Shown here in pieces: positions 24,835 through 33,582 of a stretch of DNA of 48,978 nt (position 1 is the stretch's first letter; every line of letters starts with the position of its first letter). This DNA comes from an uncultured Bacillota bacterium (lineage in GTDB: Bacteria; Bacillota_I; Bacilli_A; Erysipelotrichales; Coprobacillaceae): the NCBI GenBank assembly GCA_949290865.1, contig CASETM010000008.1, positions 1 through 48,978 of the forward strand, given 5' to 3'. The translations under genes were made by a program, and so were the position numbers. The notes beneath the pieces are model-generated. The model saw nothing but the letters and a program-made list of their open reading frames with translations, was not told where the DNA came from and did no database searches.

Positions 24835-24862
24835 AATTTATGTTTTCTCTTCCAAAATATGA
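24835..24862 (-). promoter_or_regulatory. Sigma-E-like promoter of cwlJ-gerQ
   Basis: On the minus strand, TCATATT (24862-24856), a 13-nt spacer and CATAAATT (24842-24835), close to the sigma-E consensus. The leader would be only about 10 nt, so a second candidate CATATTTT (24860-24853) is also possible. Confidence 0.4.
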
Positions 24863-24969
24863 TGAGTTAGGTGTACAATTATATATATTCTGTAAAATGC
24901 TTAAAAGAGGAAAACATTATGATATTTTTAGTGAATTCTTTATATAATTATGATAAAATGTAATTATAG

Positions 24970-24984
24970 ATTAAGCGCTTACAT
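24970..24984. promoter_or_regulatory. cre-like site in the glgC leader
   Basis: On the minus strand ATGTAAGCGCTTAAT, one mismatch to the CcpA consensus WTGNAANCGNWNNCW. It lies between the likely promoter (TATAAT at 24943-24948) and the glgC ribosome binding site, the usual place for repression. Confidence 0.55.
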
Positions 24985-25004
24985 TTTTTATAGGAGGAGA
25001 TAAA

Positions 25005-26132
25005 ATGGGAAAAGAAATGATCGCAATGATTTTAGCTGGAGGACGTGGTACACGTTTAAAAGAATTAACAGCTAAAGTTGCTAAACCTGCGGTACACTTT
25101 GGTGGAAAATATCGTATTATCGATTTTCCGTTATCTAACTGTGCAAACTCAGGTATCGATGTTGTAGGATTGCCTACTCAATATGAATCAGTATTATTAG
25201 GAAGCTATGTTGGATCTGGAGTTAACTGGGGTCTTGAAGGAAGCCAGTCTGCAGCAACAATCTTACCTGCTCGTGAAAGAGATGAAGTAGGTTTTACTGC
25301 TTATGCAGGAACTGCAGATGCTATATATCAAAATATCAATTTTATGGATCAGTATTCTCCTGAATATGTTTTGATTTTGTCTGGAGATCACATTTATAAA
25401 ATGGATTATGCAAAGATGTTAGCTGCTCATAAAGAAAGAAAAGCAGACTTAACAGTTGCAGTTTTAAATGTTTCTTTAAAAGAAGCTAGCCGTTTTGGAA
25501 TCATGAATACCAATCCAGATGGATCTATTTATGAATTTGAAGAAAAACCAGAAAATCCAAAATCTACTTTGGCTTCAATGGGTATTTATATTTTCACTTA
25601 TAAACAGTTACGTAAATATCTGATTGCTGATGCCAAAAAAGCTGACAGTAAACATGACTTTGGTATGAATATCATTCCAGATATGTTAGCTGATGGTAAA
25701 AAACTGTTTGCCTATGAATTCGATGGTTACTGGAAAGATGTTGGAACTGTTGAAAGTTTATGGGAAGCAAATATGGATTTAATTAATGATAAAGAATTAG
25801 ATTTATATAATATTAAAAATGATTGGAAGATTTATACTGAAGATGCTATCGCTCAACCTCAAATGTTAGGAGAAACTGCTGATGTTACAAACTCTTTAGT
25901 GACTCAAGGGTGCTTTGTCAATGGTAAAGTAGACAATTCTGTCTTATTTAATCATGTATACATTGGTGAAGGTGCTAAAATTATTGATTCAGTATTAATG
26001 CCAGGTGTTTTAGTTGAAGAAGGTGCTGAAGTTTATAAAGCAATCATCGATGAAAATGTAGTTATCAAAGCTGGAACAGTTATCAATAAAGATGCTAAAG
26101 AAGTAGCATTGATCAGTGATAATAATAGATAG
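25005..26132 (+). CDS. glgC: Glucose-1-phosphate adenylyltransferase, catalytic subunit
   Basis: 375 residues. The catalytic nucleotidyl-transferase motif GGRGTRLKELT near residue 12, then FPLSNCANSGI and a left-handed beta-helix at the C-terminus (about 280-370). It makes ADP-glucose from ATP and glucose-1-phosphate, the committed step of glycogen synthesis. The next gene is a GlgD-type subunit. An AGGAGGAG site precedes the ATG. Codon use is more biased towards A/T-ending optimal codons than in neighbouring genes, suggesting high expression. Confidence 0.97.
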   Translation: MGKEMIAMILAGGRGTRLKELTAKVAKPAVHFGGKYRIIDFPLSNCANSGIDVVGLPTQYESVLLGSYVGSGVNWGLEGSQSAATILPARERDEVGFTAYAGTADAIYQNINFMDQYSPEYVLILSGDHIYKMDYAKMLAAHKERKADLTVAVLNVSLKEASRFGIMNTNPDGSIYEFEEKPENPKSTLASMGIYIFTYKQLRKYLIADAKKADSKHDFGMNIIPDMLADGKKLFAYEFDGYWKDVGTVESLWEANMDLINDKELDLYNIKNDWKIYTEDAIAQPQMLGETADVTNSLVTQGCFVNGKVDNSVLFNHVYIGEGAKIIDSVLMPGVLVEEGAEVYKAIIDENVVIKAGTVINKDAKEVALISDNNR

Positions 26133-26144
26133 GAGGAAACGATA

Positions 26145-27254
26145 ATGGCAAAAGTTATAGGATTAGTTAATTTACATTCAGATGTTACTTTCTCACAATT
26201 AACAGAAAGAAGACCGGTTGCTTCAGTAAGTTTCCTTGGTCGTTATGCAATCATTGACATGGTTTTATCAAATATGTCAAATTCAGGAATTGATAAAGTT
26301 GGGGTTTTGATCCAGGAAAAACCTAGATCATTATTTAAACACTTAGAAGGTGGAACTTCTTGGAATTTCAACTCTAAGGTAGGTGGAGTATCATATCTTT
26401 ATGATGAAAAATATGCAAATAACCCTAAATACAATCATGATATCAACAATTTGGTTGAAAATATCAGCTATATTGAAGGAAGTCAGGCAGATTATGTCGT
26501 AATCGCTCCTGCACATATCATTACAACTATGGATTATAGAGATGTTATTGAAGCTCATGAAAAATCAGGAGCAGCTATCACTATGGTTTATAAGAAAATC
26601 AAAGATGCAAAAGAAGCGTATGTTGGCTGTGATGTCTTAAAAGTTGAAGATGGTATGGTTGTTGGTACAGAAGTAAACAAAGGTACACGTAAGAACCAGG
26701 TCATTTCACTGGAAACTTATGTTATCAATAAAAAAGAATTGCTTGCTATTTTGAAAAAAGCAACTAAAATTTCAGCATTCTATTCATTGAAAGATATGCT
26801 TGGATATCTGTGTGATGAAAAACAGATTTATGCTTATGAATATCGAGGATTTGCAAGATGCCTAGATTCATTTGAAGCTTACTTCAAATATTCATTGGAA
26901 ATGCTGGATATCGATATTACGTCACAGGTATTCAAATCTAACTGGCCAATTTATACAAGTACAAATGATACACCACCTACAAAATATTTAGCTAATGCAA
27001 AAGTAACAAAATCATTTGTTGCTAATGGTGCTGTTATCGATGGTACTGTTAATAACAGTATTATTGGACGTGGTGTTATTGTTGGAAAAGACGCAGTTAT
27101 TAAAAACTGTGTAATCTTCTCTGGTTCAAAAATTGCTCCAGGGGCAGTGTTAGAAAACGTTATTATGGATAAACGTGCAAAAGTAGAAAAACAATTAGAT
27201 TTAAGTGGTAACGAAAAAACTCCACTTTATATTAAAGAAGGAGATCAAGTTTAA
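26145..27254 (+). CDS. glgD: Glucose-1-phosphate adenylyltransferase, GlgD subunit
   Basis: 369 residues, related to GlgC but with the catalytic GGRGTRL loop lost at the N-terminus (MAKVIGLVNLHSDVTF instead). The FLGRYAIIDMVLSNMSNSGI segment and the beta-helix are kept. In Firmicutes GlgC-GlgD heteromers form the active or regulated ADP-glucose pyrophosphorylase. It lies 12 nt after glgC and its stop overlaps the glgA start (TAATG). Confidence 0.95.
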   Translation: MAKVIGLVNLHSDVTFSQLTERRPVASVSFLGRYAIIDMVLSNMSNSGIDKVGVLIQEKPRSLFKHLEGGTSWNFNSKVGGVSYLYDEKYANNPKYNHDINNLVENISYIEGSQADYVVIAPAHIITTMDYRDVIEAHEKSGAAITMVYKKIKDAKEAYVGCDVLKVEDGMVVGTEVNKGTRKNQVISLETYVINKKELLAILKKATKISAFYSLKDMLGYLCDEKQIYAYEYRGFARCLDSFEAYFKYSLEMLDIDITSQVFKSNWPIYTSTNDTPPTKYLANAKVTKSFVANGAVIDGTVNNSIIGRGVIVGKDAVIKNCVIFSGSKIAPGAVLENVIMDKRAKVEKQLDLSGNEKTPLYIKEGDQV

Positions 27255-28681
27255 TGAGAGTAATGTATGTCTCTAGCGAAGCAACTCCATTTATCAAATC
27301 GGGTGGCTTAGCTGACGTGCTTGGTTCTCTGCCAAAAGAAACCGCTAAAAAAGGTGTGGAAAGTATCGTTGTCATCCCTAAATATAAAGATATGAAAATG
27401 GCTGATGAAATCGAATATGTAACTCATTTTGATATATATATGGGATGGAGAAAACGCTATTGTGGTATTTTTAAAACAGTTGTTGATGATGTAACTTTCT
27501 ATTTCATTGACAACGAACAGTATTTTGGCAGACCAGGATTATATGGGTATGATGATGACTATGAAAGATTTGCATTCTTTGATTTTGCGGTTCTTGAACT
27601 GATCAGTCATTTAAACATCAGACCAGATATTTTACAGCTGAATGATTGGCAGACTGCCATGATTGCGATGTTATATAAAGAAAGATACTGTTATTATGAT
27701 TATTATCAGAATATCAAGATCGTCTTTACGATTCATAACATCTTATTCCAGGGGAAAGCGGATCCAAAACTGCTGGAAGAATTCTTTGCCTTGGACAGCT
27801 ATCTGTATTATAACGGAAACTGTAGAAATGATGGCTGCATGAATATGATGAAAGCAGCAATCTTCTACAGTGATATCATTACAACTGTATCACCAACTTA
27901 TGCCAAGGAAATCCTGACAGATCAGTATGGTGAAGGTTTACAGCAGATTCTGGAAATGAGAAAACACGATCTGTATGGAATACTAAACGGTGTAGATTAT
28001 GACGTTGTCAATCCTAAAAATGACGATATGATCGTTAGAAAATATACTCCTCGTTCTGTGAAAAAAGGAAAAGCTGATAACAAACAGGCTTTACAGAAAG
28101 AAGTTGGTTTACCAGAAGATCCAGATGTTGCTTTGATTGGCGTTGTCACCAGATTAACACAGCAAAAAGGATTGGATCTGATCATTAATCAGTTTGAAAC
28201 ATTATGTTCAAGAAATGTTCAGGTTGTTATTCTGGGATCAGGTGATCGTATCTATGAAGATGCATTGAAAGGTGCTGCATATCAGCATCAGGATAAAGTA
28301 TCAATGCAATGTAAATATGATTTTGGTTTATCTCAACGTATTTATGCCGGATGCGATATGTTTTTGATGCCTTCTTTATTTGAACCGTGTGGTCTGTCAC
28401 AAATGATGGCTTTGAAATACGGAACGATTCCAATTGTCAGAGAAACTGGTGGTTTGGCAGACAGCGTTGAACCTTACAATGAATTTGAACAGACAGGAAC
28501 AGGATTTAGTTTTTCAAATTACAATGCTCATGAAATGATGGATACAATTGATTATGCGTTAAATACGTATTATAAGGATCCAGAAAGCTGGGATGCTATG
28601 ATACAAAGAGCGATGAAAACTAAACTTGACTGGGATGCAAGCGCTGATCAATATATAAAATTATTTAATTCTTTATTGTAG
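27254..28681 (+). CDS. glgA: Glycogen synthase (ADP-glucose, GT5)
   Basis: 475 residues. The ADP-glucose binding motif KSGGLADVLG near residue 15 and the C-terminal GT-B signature with MPSLFEPCGLSQMMALKYG (about 374-392) and TGGLADSV. It extends alpha-1,4-glucan from ADP-glucose. It overlaps glgD by TAATG and completes glgCDA. No branching enzyme (glgB) or phosphorylase gene is in the window. Confidence 0.97.
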   Translation: MRVMYVSSEATPFIKSGGLADVLGSLPKETAKKGVESIVVIPKYKDMKMADEIEYVTHFDIYMGWRKRYCGIFKTVVDDVTFYFIDNEQYFGRPGLYGYDDDYERFAFFDFAVLELISHLNIRPDILQLNDWQTAMIAMLYKERYCYYDYYQNIKIVFTIHNILFQGKADPKLLEEFFALDSYLYYNGNCRNDGCMNMMKAAIFYSDIITTVSPTYAKEILTDQYGEGLQQILEMRKHDLYGILNGVDYDVVNPKNDDMIVRKYTPRSVKKGKADNKQALQKEVGLPEDPDVALIGVVTRLTQQKGLDLIINQFETLCSRNVQVVILGSGDRIYEDALKGAAYQHQDKVSMQCKYDFGLSQRIYAGCDMFLMPSLFEPCGLSQMMALKYGTIPIVRETGGLADSVEPYNEFEQTGTGFSFSNYNAHEMMDTIDYALNTYYKDPESWDAMIQRAMKTKLDWDASADQYIKLFNSLL

Positions 28682-28686
28682 AAGGA

Positions 28687-28715
28687 AGGGAGTCCATTGT
28701 GGACTCCTTTTTATA
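28687..28715 (+). terminator. Terminator after glgA
   Basis: GGAGTCCA-TTG-TGGACTCC (28689-28707) with a TTTTT tail. It ends immediately before the binding site of the next gene. Confidence 0.8.
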
Positions 28716-28728
28716 AAAGGAGATGATT

Positions 28729-29502
28729 ATGATGATTAAAGCAATATTTTTTGATATCGATGGGACTTTGATTTCACAAAAACATCCACGAATGAAACCT
28801 GACACGATTCAAACTTTAAAAAGACTGAGAAATAAAGGTATCAGACTCTTTGTGGCATCAGGCAGACATACTTTAGAAATTGAGGAGTTAAAGCTGGATG
28901 AAGACTTCCATTTCGATGGCTATCTGCTTTTAAATGGCGGATATTGTTTTAATGATGATGAGCTGATCTATGAAAATAAAATTGACAGTGACGATGTTAA
29001 AGAGATATGTCGTGTTATTGATAAAAATCAGTATGCGACACTGTTTATTGAAAAAGAGGATATGTATGTTAATTTTATCAATGAAAAAGTAATTTGCGCT
29101 CAAAATTCAATCAATACTTCGATTCCGCGAGTTTCGTCCAAAATCAACTATGATGCTATCATTCAAATTGATCCTTATGTCTGTGAAAATGATCTTAAAG
29201 AAATTGTTAGAAATACGCATCACTGTAAATGGACGAAGTGGCATGATGAAGCCTATGATATTATTTCGGCAACCGGTGGGAAAAAAGCAGGAATTGAAGC
29301 GATGATGAAATATTATGGCCTGCAGAAAGAAGAACTGGCAGCTTTTGGTGATGGCGAGAATGATATTGAAATGTTTGCGGCAGTAGGTGTTGCCATTGCC
29401 ATGGGTAATGCGAGTGAAAAGGTCAAAGCAAAGGCAACACGGGTCTGTGATGATGTGGATGGTGGCGGTATTTCCAGTATAATGGAACAACTTGGGCTAT
29501 AA
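28729..29502 (+). CDS. HAD-superfamily IIB (Cof-like) phosphatase
   Basis: 257 residues with HAD motifs FFDIDGTLI near residue 6, VASGRHT near 43, a C2 cap and AFGDGENDIEMF near 203. The substrate is unknown. The exact start is uncertain: ATGs at 28723, 28729 and 28732. 28729 gives 6 nt from AAAGGAG. The glgA terminator lies directly upstream and leaves no room for a separate promoter. Confidence 0.9.
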   Translation: MMIKAIFFDIDGTLISQKHPRMKPDTIQTLKRLRNKGIRLFVASGRHTLEIEELKLDEDFHFDGYLLLNGGYCFNDDELIYENKIDSDDVKEICRVIDKNQYATLFIEKEDMYVNFINEKVICAQNSINTSIPRVSSKINYDAIIQIDPYVCENDLKEIVRNTHHCKWTKWHDEAYDIISATGGKKAGIEAMMKYYGLQKEELAAFGDGENDIEMFAAVGVAIAMGNASEKVKAKATRVCDDVDGGGISSIMEQLGL

Positions 29503-29507
29503 GGGAG

Positions 29508-29536
29508 TTGTAAAAAAAGAGGATGTCATGTAAAAT
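29508..29536 (+). promoter_or_regulatory. Promoter of the lipoprotein gene
   Basis: TTGTAA (29508-29513), a 17-nt spacer and TAAAAT (29531-29536). Confidence 0.6.
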
Positions 29537-29554
29537 ACATAATGAGGTGGTCAA

Positions 29555-30085
29555 ATGAACAGAATTGTAAAATTACTGATAGTGATGTGCTGTTACATTT
29601 CTTTGGTTGCCTGTGGAAAAAGAGATGAAGGTGTTCAGGTCAATAAAAATGGCACGCTCTATGAAATAGGGAAAGATGTTTCTTTTTATTATCCTGATGA
29701 TTTTAAACTGGCTTCTACAGTTGAAAGTGAAACGAATGATAATACTGTGTTCTTTAAAAAAGAAAATCAGGTTTTCTTTTATAAAGTTGAATTTGATGAA
29801 AGCGATAATGAACTAAGCCAGAAAATAGAGCTTTATCGTGGTGAACTGGAAGAAGCAGGAGCAAAGATCACCGAGGTGAAGGAACCGGTTCTGGAAAGTG
29901 GTCTGAAATGTTATGAATATATTGGGGAATATTCGCAAACTGGTCTGAGATTTATTCATCTGGTATATTTTGAAGAGCATGATACATATATATACGGATA
30001 TGAAGCAAATGAAAAAGAATATAAAGAAAATATTGACGAAATGATTGTTTATCTGGAATCTTTCAGTAAATCAACAGGATTGTAA
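29555..30085 (+). CDS. Putative lipoprotein of unknown function
   Basis: 176 residues with a type II signal peptide: basic start, hydrophobic core and lipobox LVAC, so Cys20 would be lipidated and the protein anchored outside the membrane. The mature part is acidic and strand-rich, with a VSFYYPDDFKLAS segment that recalls PsbP/Mog1-like surface lipoproteins. No enzyme motif is seen. A GAGGTGG site precedes the ATG. Confidence 0.8.
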   Translation: MNRIVKLLIVMCCYISLVACGKRDEGVQVNKNGTLYEIGKDVSFYYPDDFKLASTVESETNDNTVFFKKENQVFFYKVEFDESDNELSQKIELYRGELEEAGAKITEVKEPVLESGLKCYEYIGEYSQTGLRFIHLVYFEEHDTYIYGYEANEKEYKENIDEMIVYLESFSKSTGL

Positions 30086-30107
30086 TATATGATAGATATG
30101 TTACAAT
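30080..30107 (+). promoter_or_regulatory. Promoter of the cysS operon
   Basis: TTGTAA (30080-30085), a 16-nt spacer and TACAAT (30102-30107) with an extended TGT. It overlaps the end of the lipoprotein gene and starts a leader of about 110 nt. Confidence 0.65.
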
Positions 30108-30128
30108 AAAAAAACATAAGTGCGTATC

Positions 30129-30213
30129 GTCAAGCCAAATGCATGGATGACAAGAAGCATCAGCTATCTGATGAGTAATTATCAAATATCTGGATAGTTT
30201 ATGCTTTTTTTAT
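30129..30213 (+). promoter_or_regulatory. cysS leader: hairpin and terminator, possible attenuator
   Basis: A first hairpin GTCA-CCA/TGG-TGAC (30129-30151) is followed by a terminator: AAGCAT and CTATC (30155-30168) pair with GATAG and ATGCTT (30193-30206) and a T7 tract follows. A competing 6-bp hairpin CATCAG-CTAT-CTGATG (30158-30173) would break the terminator's 5' arm. The T tract touches the cysS binding site, so all transcripts of cysS pass through this structure. No T-box core sequence is present. Confidence 0.5.
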
Positions 30214-30226
30214 AAGGAGAGAAATG

Positions 30227-31564
30227 ATGAAATTATTTAATACTTTAACAAATAAAAAAGAAGAGTTTAAACCGCTTAAAGAAGGAGAAGTCAGCATCTA
30301 CGTCTGTGGACCAACTGTTTACAACTATGTTCATATTGGCAATACCCGTCCAATGATCGTTTTTGATGTACTAAGAAGAACGTTTGAATATCTGGGATAT
30401 AAAGTTACATTTGTCTCAAATTATACTGATGTTGATGACAAGATCATCAAGGCAGCCAAACAGGAAGGAATTACAGAAAAAGAACTGACAGATAAATATA
30501 TTAAAGCGTATGAAGATGTCAGACGTGATTTGCATCTGGAATTTCCAACTTATGCGCCAAGAGTGACAGAAACGATGGATCAGATCATTGCGTTTATTGC
30601 AAAACTGATCGATCTGGGTTATGCCTATGAAGCTGATGGAGACGTTTATTTCAGGGTGTCTAAAGTGAAAGAATATGGACAGCTGTCAGGAATCAGAATT
30701 GAAGATCTGTTGGCAGGAGCCAGTGAACGCGTTGAGGATAAAGGTGTCAAAGAGGAATCAACTGATTTTGCCTTATGGAAAAAGACGGGTGAAGGAATTC
30801 AGTTTGACAGTCCATGGTCAAAGGGAAGACCGGGATGGCATACTGAATGTGTTGTCATGATCAATGATATTTTTGATCAGGGGAAAATCGATATTCATGG
30901 GGGAGGACAGGATTTGAAATTCCCACATCATGAAAATGAAATTGCGCAGTCATGTGCATTGAATGGACACGCTATTGCTCATACCTGGATGCATAATCAG
31001 ATGATCAATATCAATAATGAAAAGATGTCAAAATCTTTAGGAAATGTTGTCTGGGCCAAAGATCTGATCAAAGATCTGGGATGCAATGTTTATAAATGGT
31101 TTATGTTGTCAAGTCATTACCGTAATCCATTGAATATGACCGATGATATTATTCAAGGTGTGAAAAAAGAAGTGGCAAAAGTGGATAATGTGATCAGACA
31201 GGCTTCACTGTATCTGCAGGTAGAAGGAATTGATCAGAGTGATTATCATCGCGAAAAAGTAGATGAAATGGTTGATGCTCTGGCAGATGATCTGAATACT
31301 TCTTTAGCGCTTACGCTGATTTTAAAAGAAGTGAAGAATCTAAATCAGCTGATGCGAACAAAAGATAAAGATAATCAGGAAATTGCATCAAGCTATCAGA
31401 CACTGCTGAAAATGTGTGATGTCATAGGTTTTGTTTTTGAACCAAAACAGCTTTCGGCAGATGAACTGAAACTGTATAAAAAATGGAATGAAGCGAAAGC
31501 ACAGAAAAACTTTGCTGAAGCAGATAAGTATCGTGCTGATCTAATTGCAAAGGGGATCATTTAA
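30227..31564 (+). CDS. cysS: Cysteinyl-tRNA synthetase
   Basis: 445 residues, class I. It shows CGPTVYNYVHIGN (HIGH region and zinc Cys), ECVVM, the HHENEIAQS zinc segment and KMSKSLGN. It charges tRNA-Cys with cysteine. ATGs at 30224 and 30227 are both possible behind AAGGAGA; 30227 gives 7-nt spacing. It begins the cysS-mrnC-rlmB-sigH order that is conserved in Firmicutes. It lies behind a probable attenuator. Confidence 0.97.
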   Translation: MKLFNTLTNKKEEFKPLKEGEVSIYVCGPTVYNYVHIGNTRPMIVFDVLRRTFEYLGYKVTFVSNYTDVDDKIIKAAKQEGITEKELTDKYIKAYEDVRRDLHLEFPTYAPRVTETMDQIIAFIAKLIDLGYAYEADGDVYFRVSKVKEYGQLSGIRIEDLLAGASERVEDKGVKEESTDFALWKKTGEGIQFDSPWSKGRPGWHTECVVMINDIFDQGKIDIHGGGQDLKFPHHENEIAQSCALNGHAIAHTWMHNQMININNEKMSKSLGNVVWAKDLIKDLGCNVYKWFMLSSHYRNPLNMTDDIIQGVKKEVAKVDNVIRQASLYLQVEGIDQSDYHREKVDEMVDALADDLNTSLALTLILKEVKNLNQLMRTKDKDNQEIASSYQTLLKMCDVIGFVFEPKQLSADELKLYKKWNEAKAQKNFAEADKYRADLIAKGII

Positions 31565-31950
31565 TGAATCCAGAATTTGTGAATTCTCTGGTTCTAGCAT
31601 ATCTGGGAGATAGTGTTATTGAACTGATGGCAAGAGAATTTCTGATTCGAACAAGTGATAAAAAGAAGGTCAATGAGCTTTATCAGCAGGCAACACATTT
31701 TGTCAGCAGTAAAGCTCATGCTGACTTTATTCATCATTGCCTTGATGTTTCTTTTCTTACGGATGATGAAATCACTATTTATAAACGAGGCAGAAATACG
31801 AAAAATCATAAAAATGAAACAGCGGAGCATCGCTGTTCAACAGGCTTTGAAGCATTGATTGGTTATCTGTATTTGCAGCAGAATCAGACACGAATTAATG
31901 AGATCTTTTCTGAGTTTGTTAAATATGTCAATGAAACAGAATTAAGATAA
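31564..31950 (+). CDS. mrnC: Mini-ribonuclease III
   Basis: 128 residues, the RNase III catalytic domain only, with no double-strand RNA-binding domain. The LAYLGDSVIE signature lies near residue 11 (Asp16), with a second acidic segment (HRCSTGFEALIGYLY) near 90. Mini-III matures 23S rRNA in Bacillus. It overlaps cysS by TAATG and keeps the cysS-mrnC-rlmB order. Confidence 0.93.
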   Translation: MNPEFVNSLVLAYLGDSVIELMAREFLIRTSDKKKVNELYQQATHFVSSKAHADFIHHCLDVSFLTDDEITIYKRGRNTKNHKNETAEHRCSTGFEALIGYLYLQQNQTRINEIFSEFVKYVNETELR

Positions 31951-31976
31951 AATCAGGACGAAAAATGGTGGAAAAT

Positions 31977-32702
31977 ATGAAACAATATATATATGGAAAA
32001 AATCCAATTATTGAAGCATTAAAGGGTGCAGGCGTTTATAAGGTTTATATGCTGGAAGGGAACAGAGATCATACAATTTTCCAGCTTTGTAAAAAAAAGC
32101 AGATTCCTGTAGAATTTGTCAATAAAAAAGAATTTGACAAAAAAGCAGGAAAAGCAGTCCATCAGGGTGTGATGGCCTGCGTTGAACAATATCGCTATTA
32201 TTCGCTGGACGAAATTCTTGACGCTATTCCTGCCGACAGGCAGCCGTTGCTGCTGATGCTTGATGGACTGGAAGATCCGCACAATTTGGGAGCGATTTTA
32301 AGAACGTGTGATGCTGTTGGTGTTGATGGGGTCATTATTGGCAAAAATCGCAGCGTTGGTCTTAATGCAACTGTAGCAAAGGTGTCAACAGGAGCAATCC
32401 ATCATGTCAAGGTTGCTCAGGTGACCAATCTCACCAGAACTCTAGAAGAGTTGAAAAAGCGTTCTTTCTGGGTTGTTGGCTGTGAACTGGAAAATAGTCA
32501 GGATTATCGGGCAGTTGACTATAATATGCCGACAGTGCTGGTTATTGGTTCTGAAGGAGCAGGGATTTCCCGATTAGTGAAAAAAAGCTGTGATATCAAT
32601 GTTGTCTTGCCGATGACAGGGCATGTAAATTCGCTAAATGCGTCGGTTGCTGCAGCAGTTTTGCTATATCAGGTTTATAATTCGCGTCATCCTTTATCGT
32701 AA
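31977..32702 (+). CDS. rlmB: 23S rRNA 2'-O-methyltransferase RlmB (SPOUT/TrmH family)
   Basis: 241 residues: an N-terminal substrate-binding domain (about 1-75) and a SpoU/TrmH knot domain with DGLEDPHNLGAILRTCDA, VIGSEGAGIS and LPMTGHVNSLNASVA motifs. It methylates a ribose of 23S rRNA (G2251 in E. coli numbering). The start is ATG 31977 behind GGTGG; an ATG at 31965 precedes this site. The context between mrnC and sigH matches Bacillus yacO. Confidence 0.92.
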   Translation: MKQYIYGKNPIIEALKGAGVYKVYMLEGNRDHTIFQLCKKKQIPVEFVNKKEFDKKAGKAVHQGVMACVEQYRYYSLDEILDAIPADRQPLLLMLDGLEDPHNLGAILRTCDAVGVDGVIIGKNRSVGLNATVAKVSTGAIHHVKVAQVTNLTRTLEELKKRSFWVVGCELENSQDYRAVDYNMPTVLVIGSEGAGISRLVKKSCDINVVLPMTGHVNSLNASVAAAVLLYQVYNSRHPLS

Positions 32703-32713
32703 GGAGAACAATA

Positions 32714-33292
32714 ATGTGCCATGAACAGGAACTGATTTATCTATATCATCTGGGATCACAGCAGGCATATGACTGTCTGCTGGAAAAATATAAGAAAATT
32801 ATTGAAAAATATTTTGTAGTAAAATATACAGGACGCTTTGAAGGAACGCAAGATGATTATGTTCAGCTGGCTTTGATTGCCTTTAACAAGACACTTGATC
32901 ATTATCGTGATGATATGAATGCTAGTATGTCAACATATTTTTCTTATGCTATCAAGGATGCAATGCGTTCCGCAGTGAGAAATACGCGAACCCAAAAACA
33001 TATTCCTTATGACAAACTTGTTGCTTTAAGTGACCAGGTGCAGGGATATGTTATCAGTGAGCGGATCGAAGCCTATAAGCCAGATGTGCAGATGAAACGC
33101 AAAGAAGAAATAAAAGCCTGCCGACAGTTTATCAATGAATGTGGCTCGACTTTTGAAAGAACGGTTTTTGATTATCTTGTTTATGGGTATCATTTTGATG
33201 AAATTGCTGAGATTCTCGATGTTGAGGTCAAAAAGGTTTATAATGCGAAATATCGTATTTTAAAGAAACTGGAAAAGTTGAAAAATATATAG
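32714..33292 (+). CDS. sigH: Sigma-70 family factor, SigH (Spo0H) type
   Basis: 192 residues with sigma region 2 (about 45-100, DDYVQLALIAFNKTLDHYR then an ISYFSYAIKDA-like helix) and region 4 (about 145-190, FDEIAEILDVEVKKVYNAKYRILKKL). Position before rpmG-secE-nusG is that of sigH in Bacillus, where the factor drives early sporulation and transition-state genes. The sequence is divergent, so the assignment rests partly on synteny. It is shorter than the 218-residue B. subtilis protein. Confidence 0.75.
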   Translation: MCHEQELIYLYHLGSQQAYDCLLEKYKKIIEKYFVVKYTGRFEGTQDDYVQLALIAFNKTLDHYRDDMNASMSTYFSYAIKDAMRSAVRNTRTQKHIPYDKLVALSDQVQGYVISERIEAYKPDVQMKRKEEIKACRQFINECGSTFERTVFDYLVYGYHFDEIAEILDVEVKKVYNAKYRILKKLEKLKNI

Positions 33293-33331
33293 ATGGATGA
33301 TATATTTGATGTTTTGTAAAAATGATATGGG

Positions 33332-33347
33332 ACGCTATGATTAGCGT
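33332..33347 (+). other. Short hairpin without T tract after sigH
   Basis: ACGCTA-TGAT-TAGCGT, 6-bp stem. No U run follows, so a terminator is doubtful; it may only protect the mRNA end. Confidence 0.35.
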
Positions 33348-33365
33348 GACATGATGGAAATAACA

Positions 33366-33394
33366 TTGACTATAAGTTTCTTTTATGCTAAATT
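33366..33394 (+). promoter_or_regulatory. Promoter of rpmG-secE-nusG
   Basis: TTGACT (33366-33371), a 17-nt spacer and TAAATT (33389-33394) with an extended TGC. Upstream ATGs at 33385 and 33409 are excluded or lack a binding site. Confidence 0.65.
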
Positions 33395-33420
33395 ATAATG
33401 GCATAGAAATGAGTGATTAT

Positions 33421-33570
33421 ATGAAGCAAAAAGTAATTTTGGTGTGTAGTGAATGTTTATCACGAAACTACACGATTACTAAAAATAAAAGAGTAAATGT
33501 AGAAAGATTAGAATTAAGAAAGTACTGTAAGCGTTGTGGTAAACATACTTTGCATAAGGAAACAAAATAA
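33421..33570 (+). CDS. rpmG: Ribosomal protein L33
   Basis: 49 residues with two CxxC pairs (CSEC and CKRC), the zinc-binding C+ form. The basic core and [16 protein letters not shown] end match L33. It is part of the 50S subunit. The start is ATG 33421 with a weak GAGTGAT site. It lies in the conserved rpmG-secE-nusG order. Confidence 0.95.
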   Translation: MKQKVILVCSECLSRNYTITKNKRVNVERLELRKYCKRCGKHTLHKETK

Positions 33571-33582
33571 GGAGGCTTGTTC

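Noticed and set aside
30086-30226. T-box riboswitch upstream of cysS
   Set aside because: No T-box core or specifier-loop layout; the leader is about 110 nt and too short.
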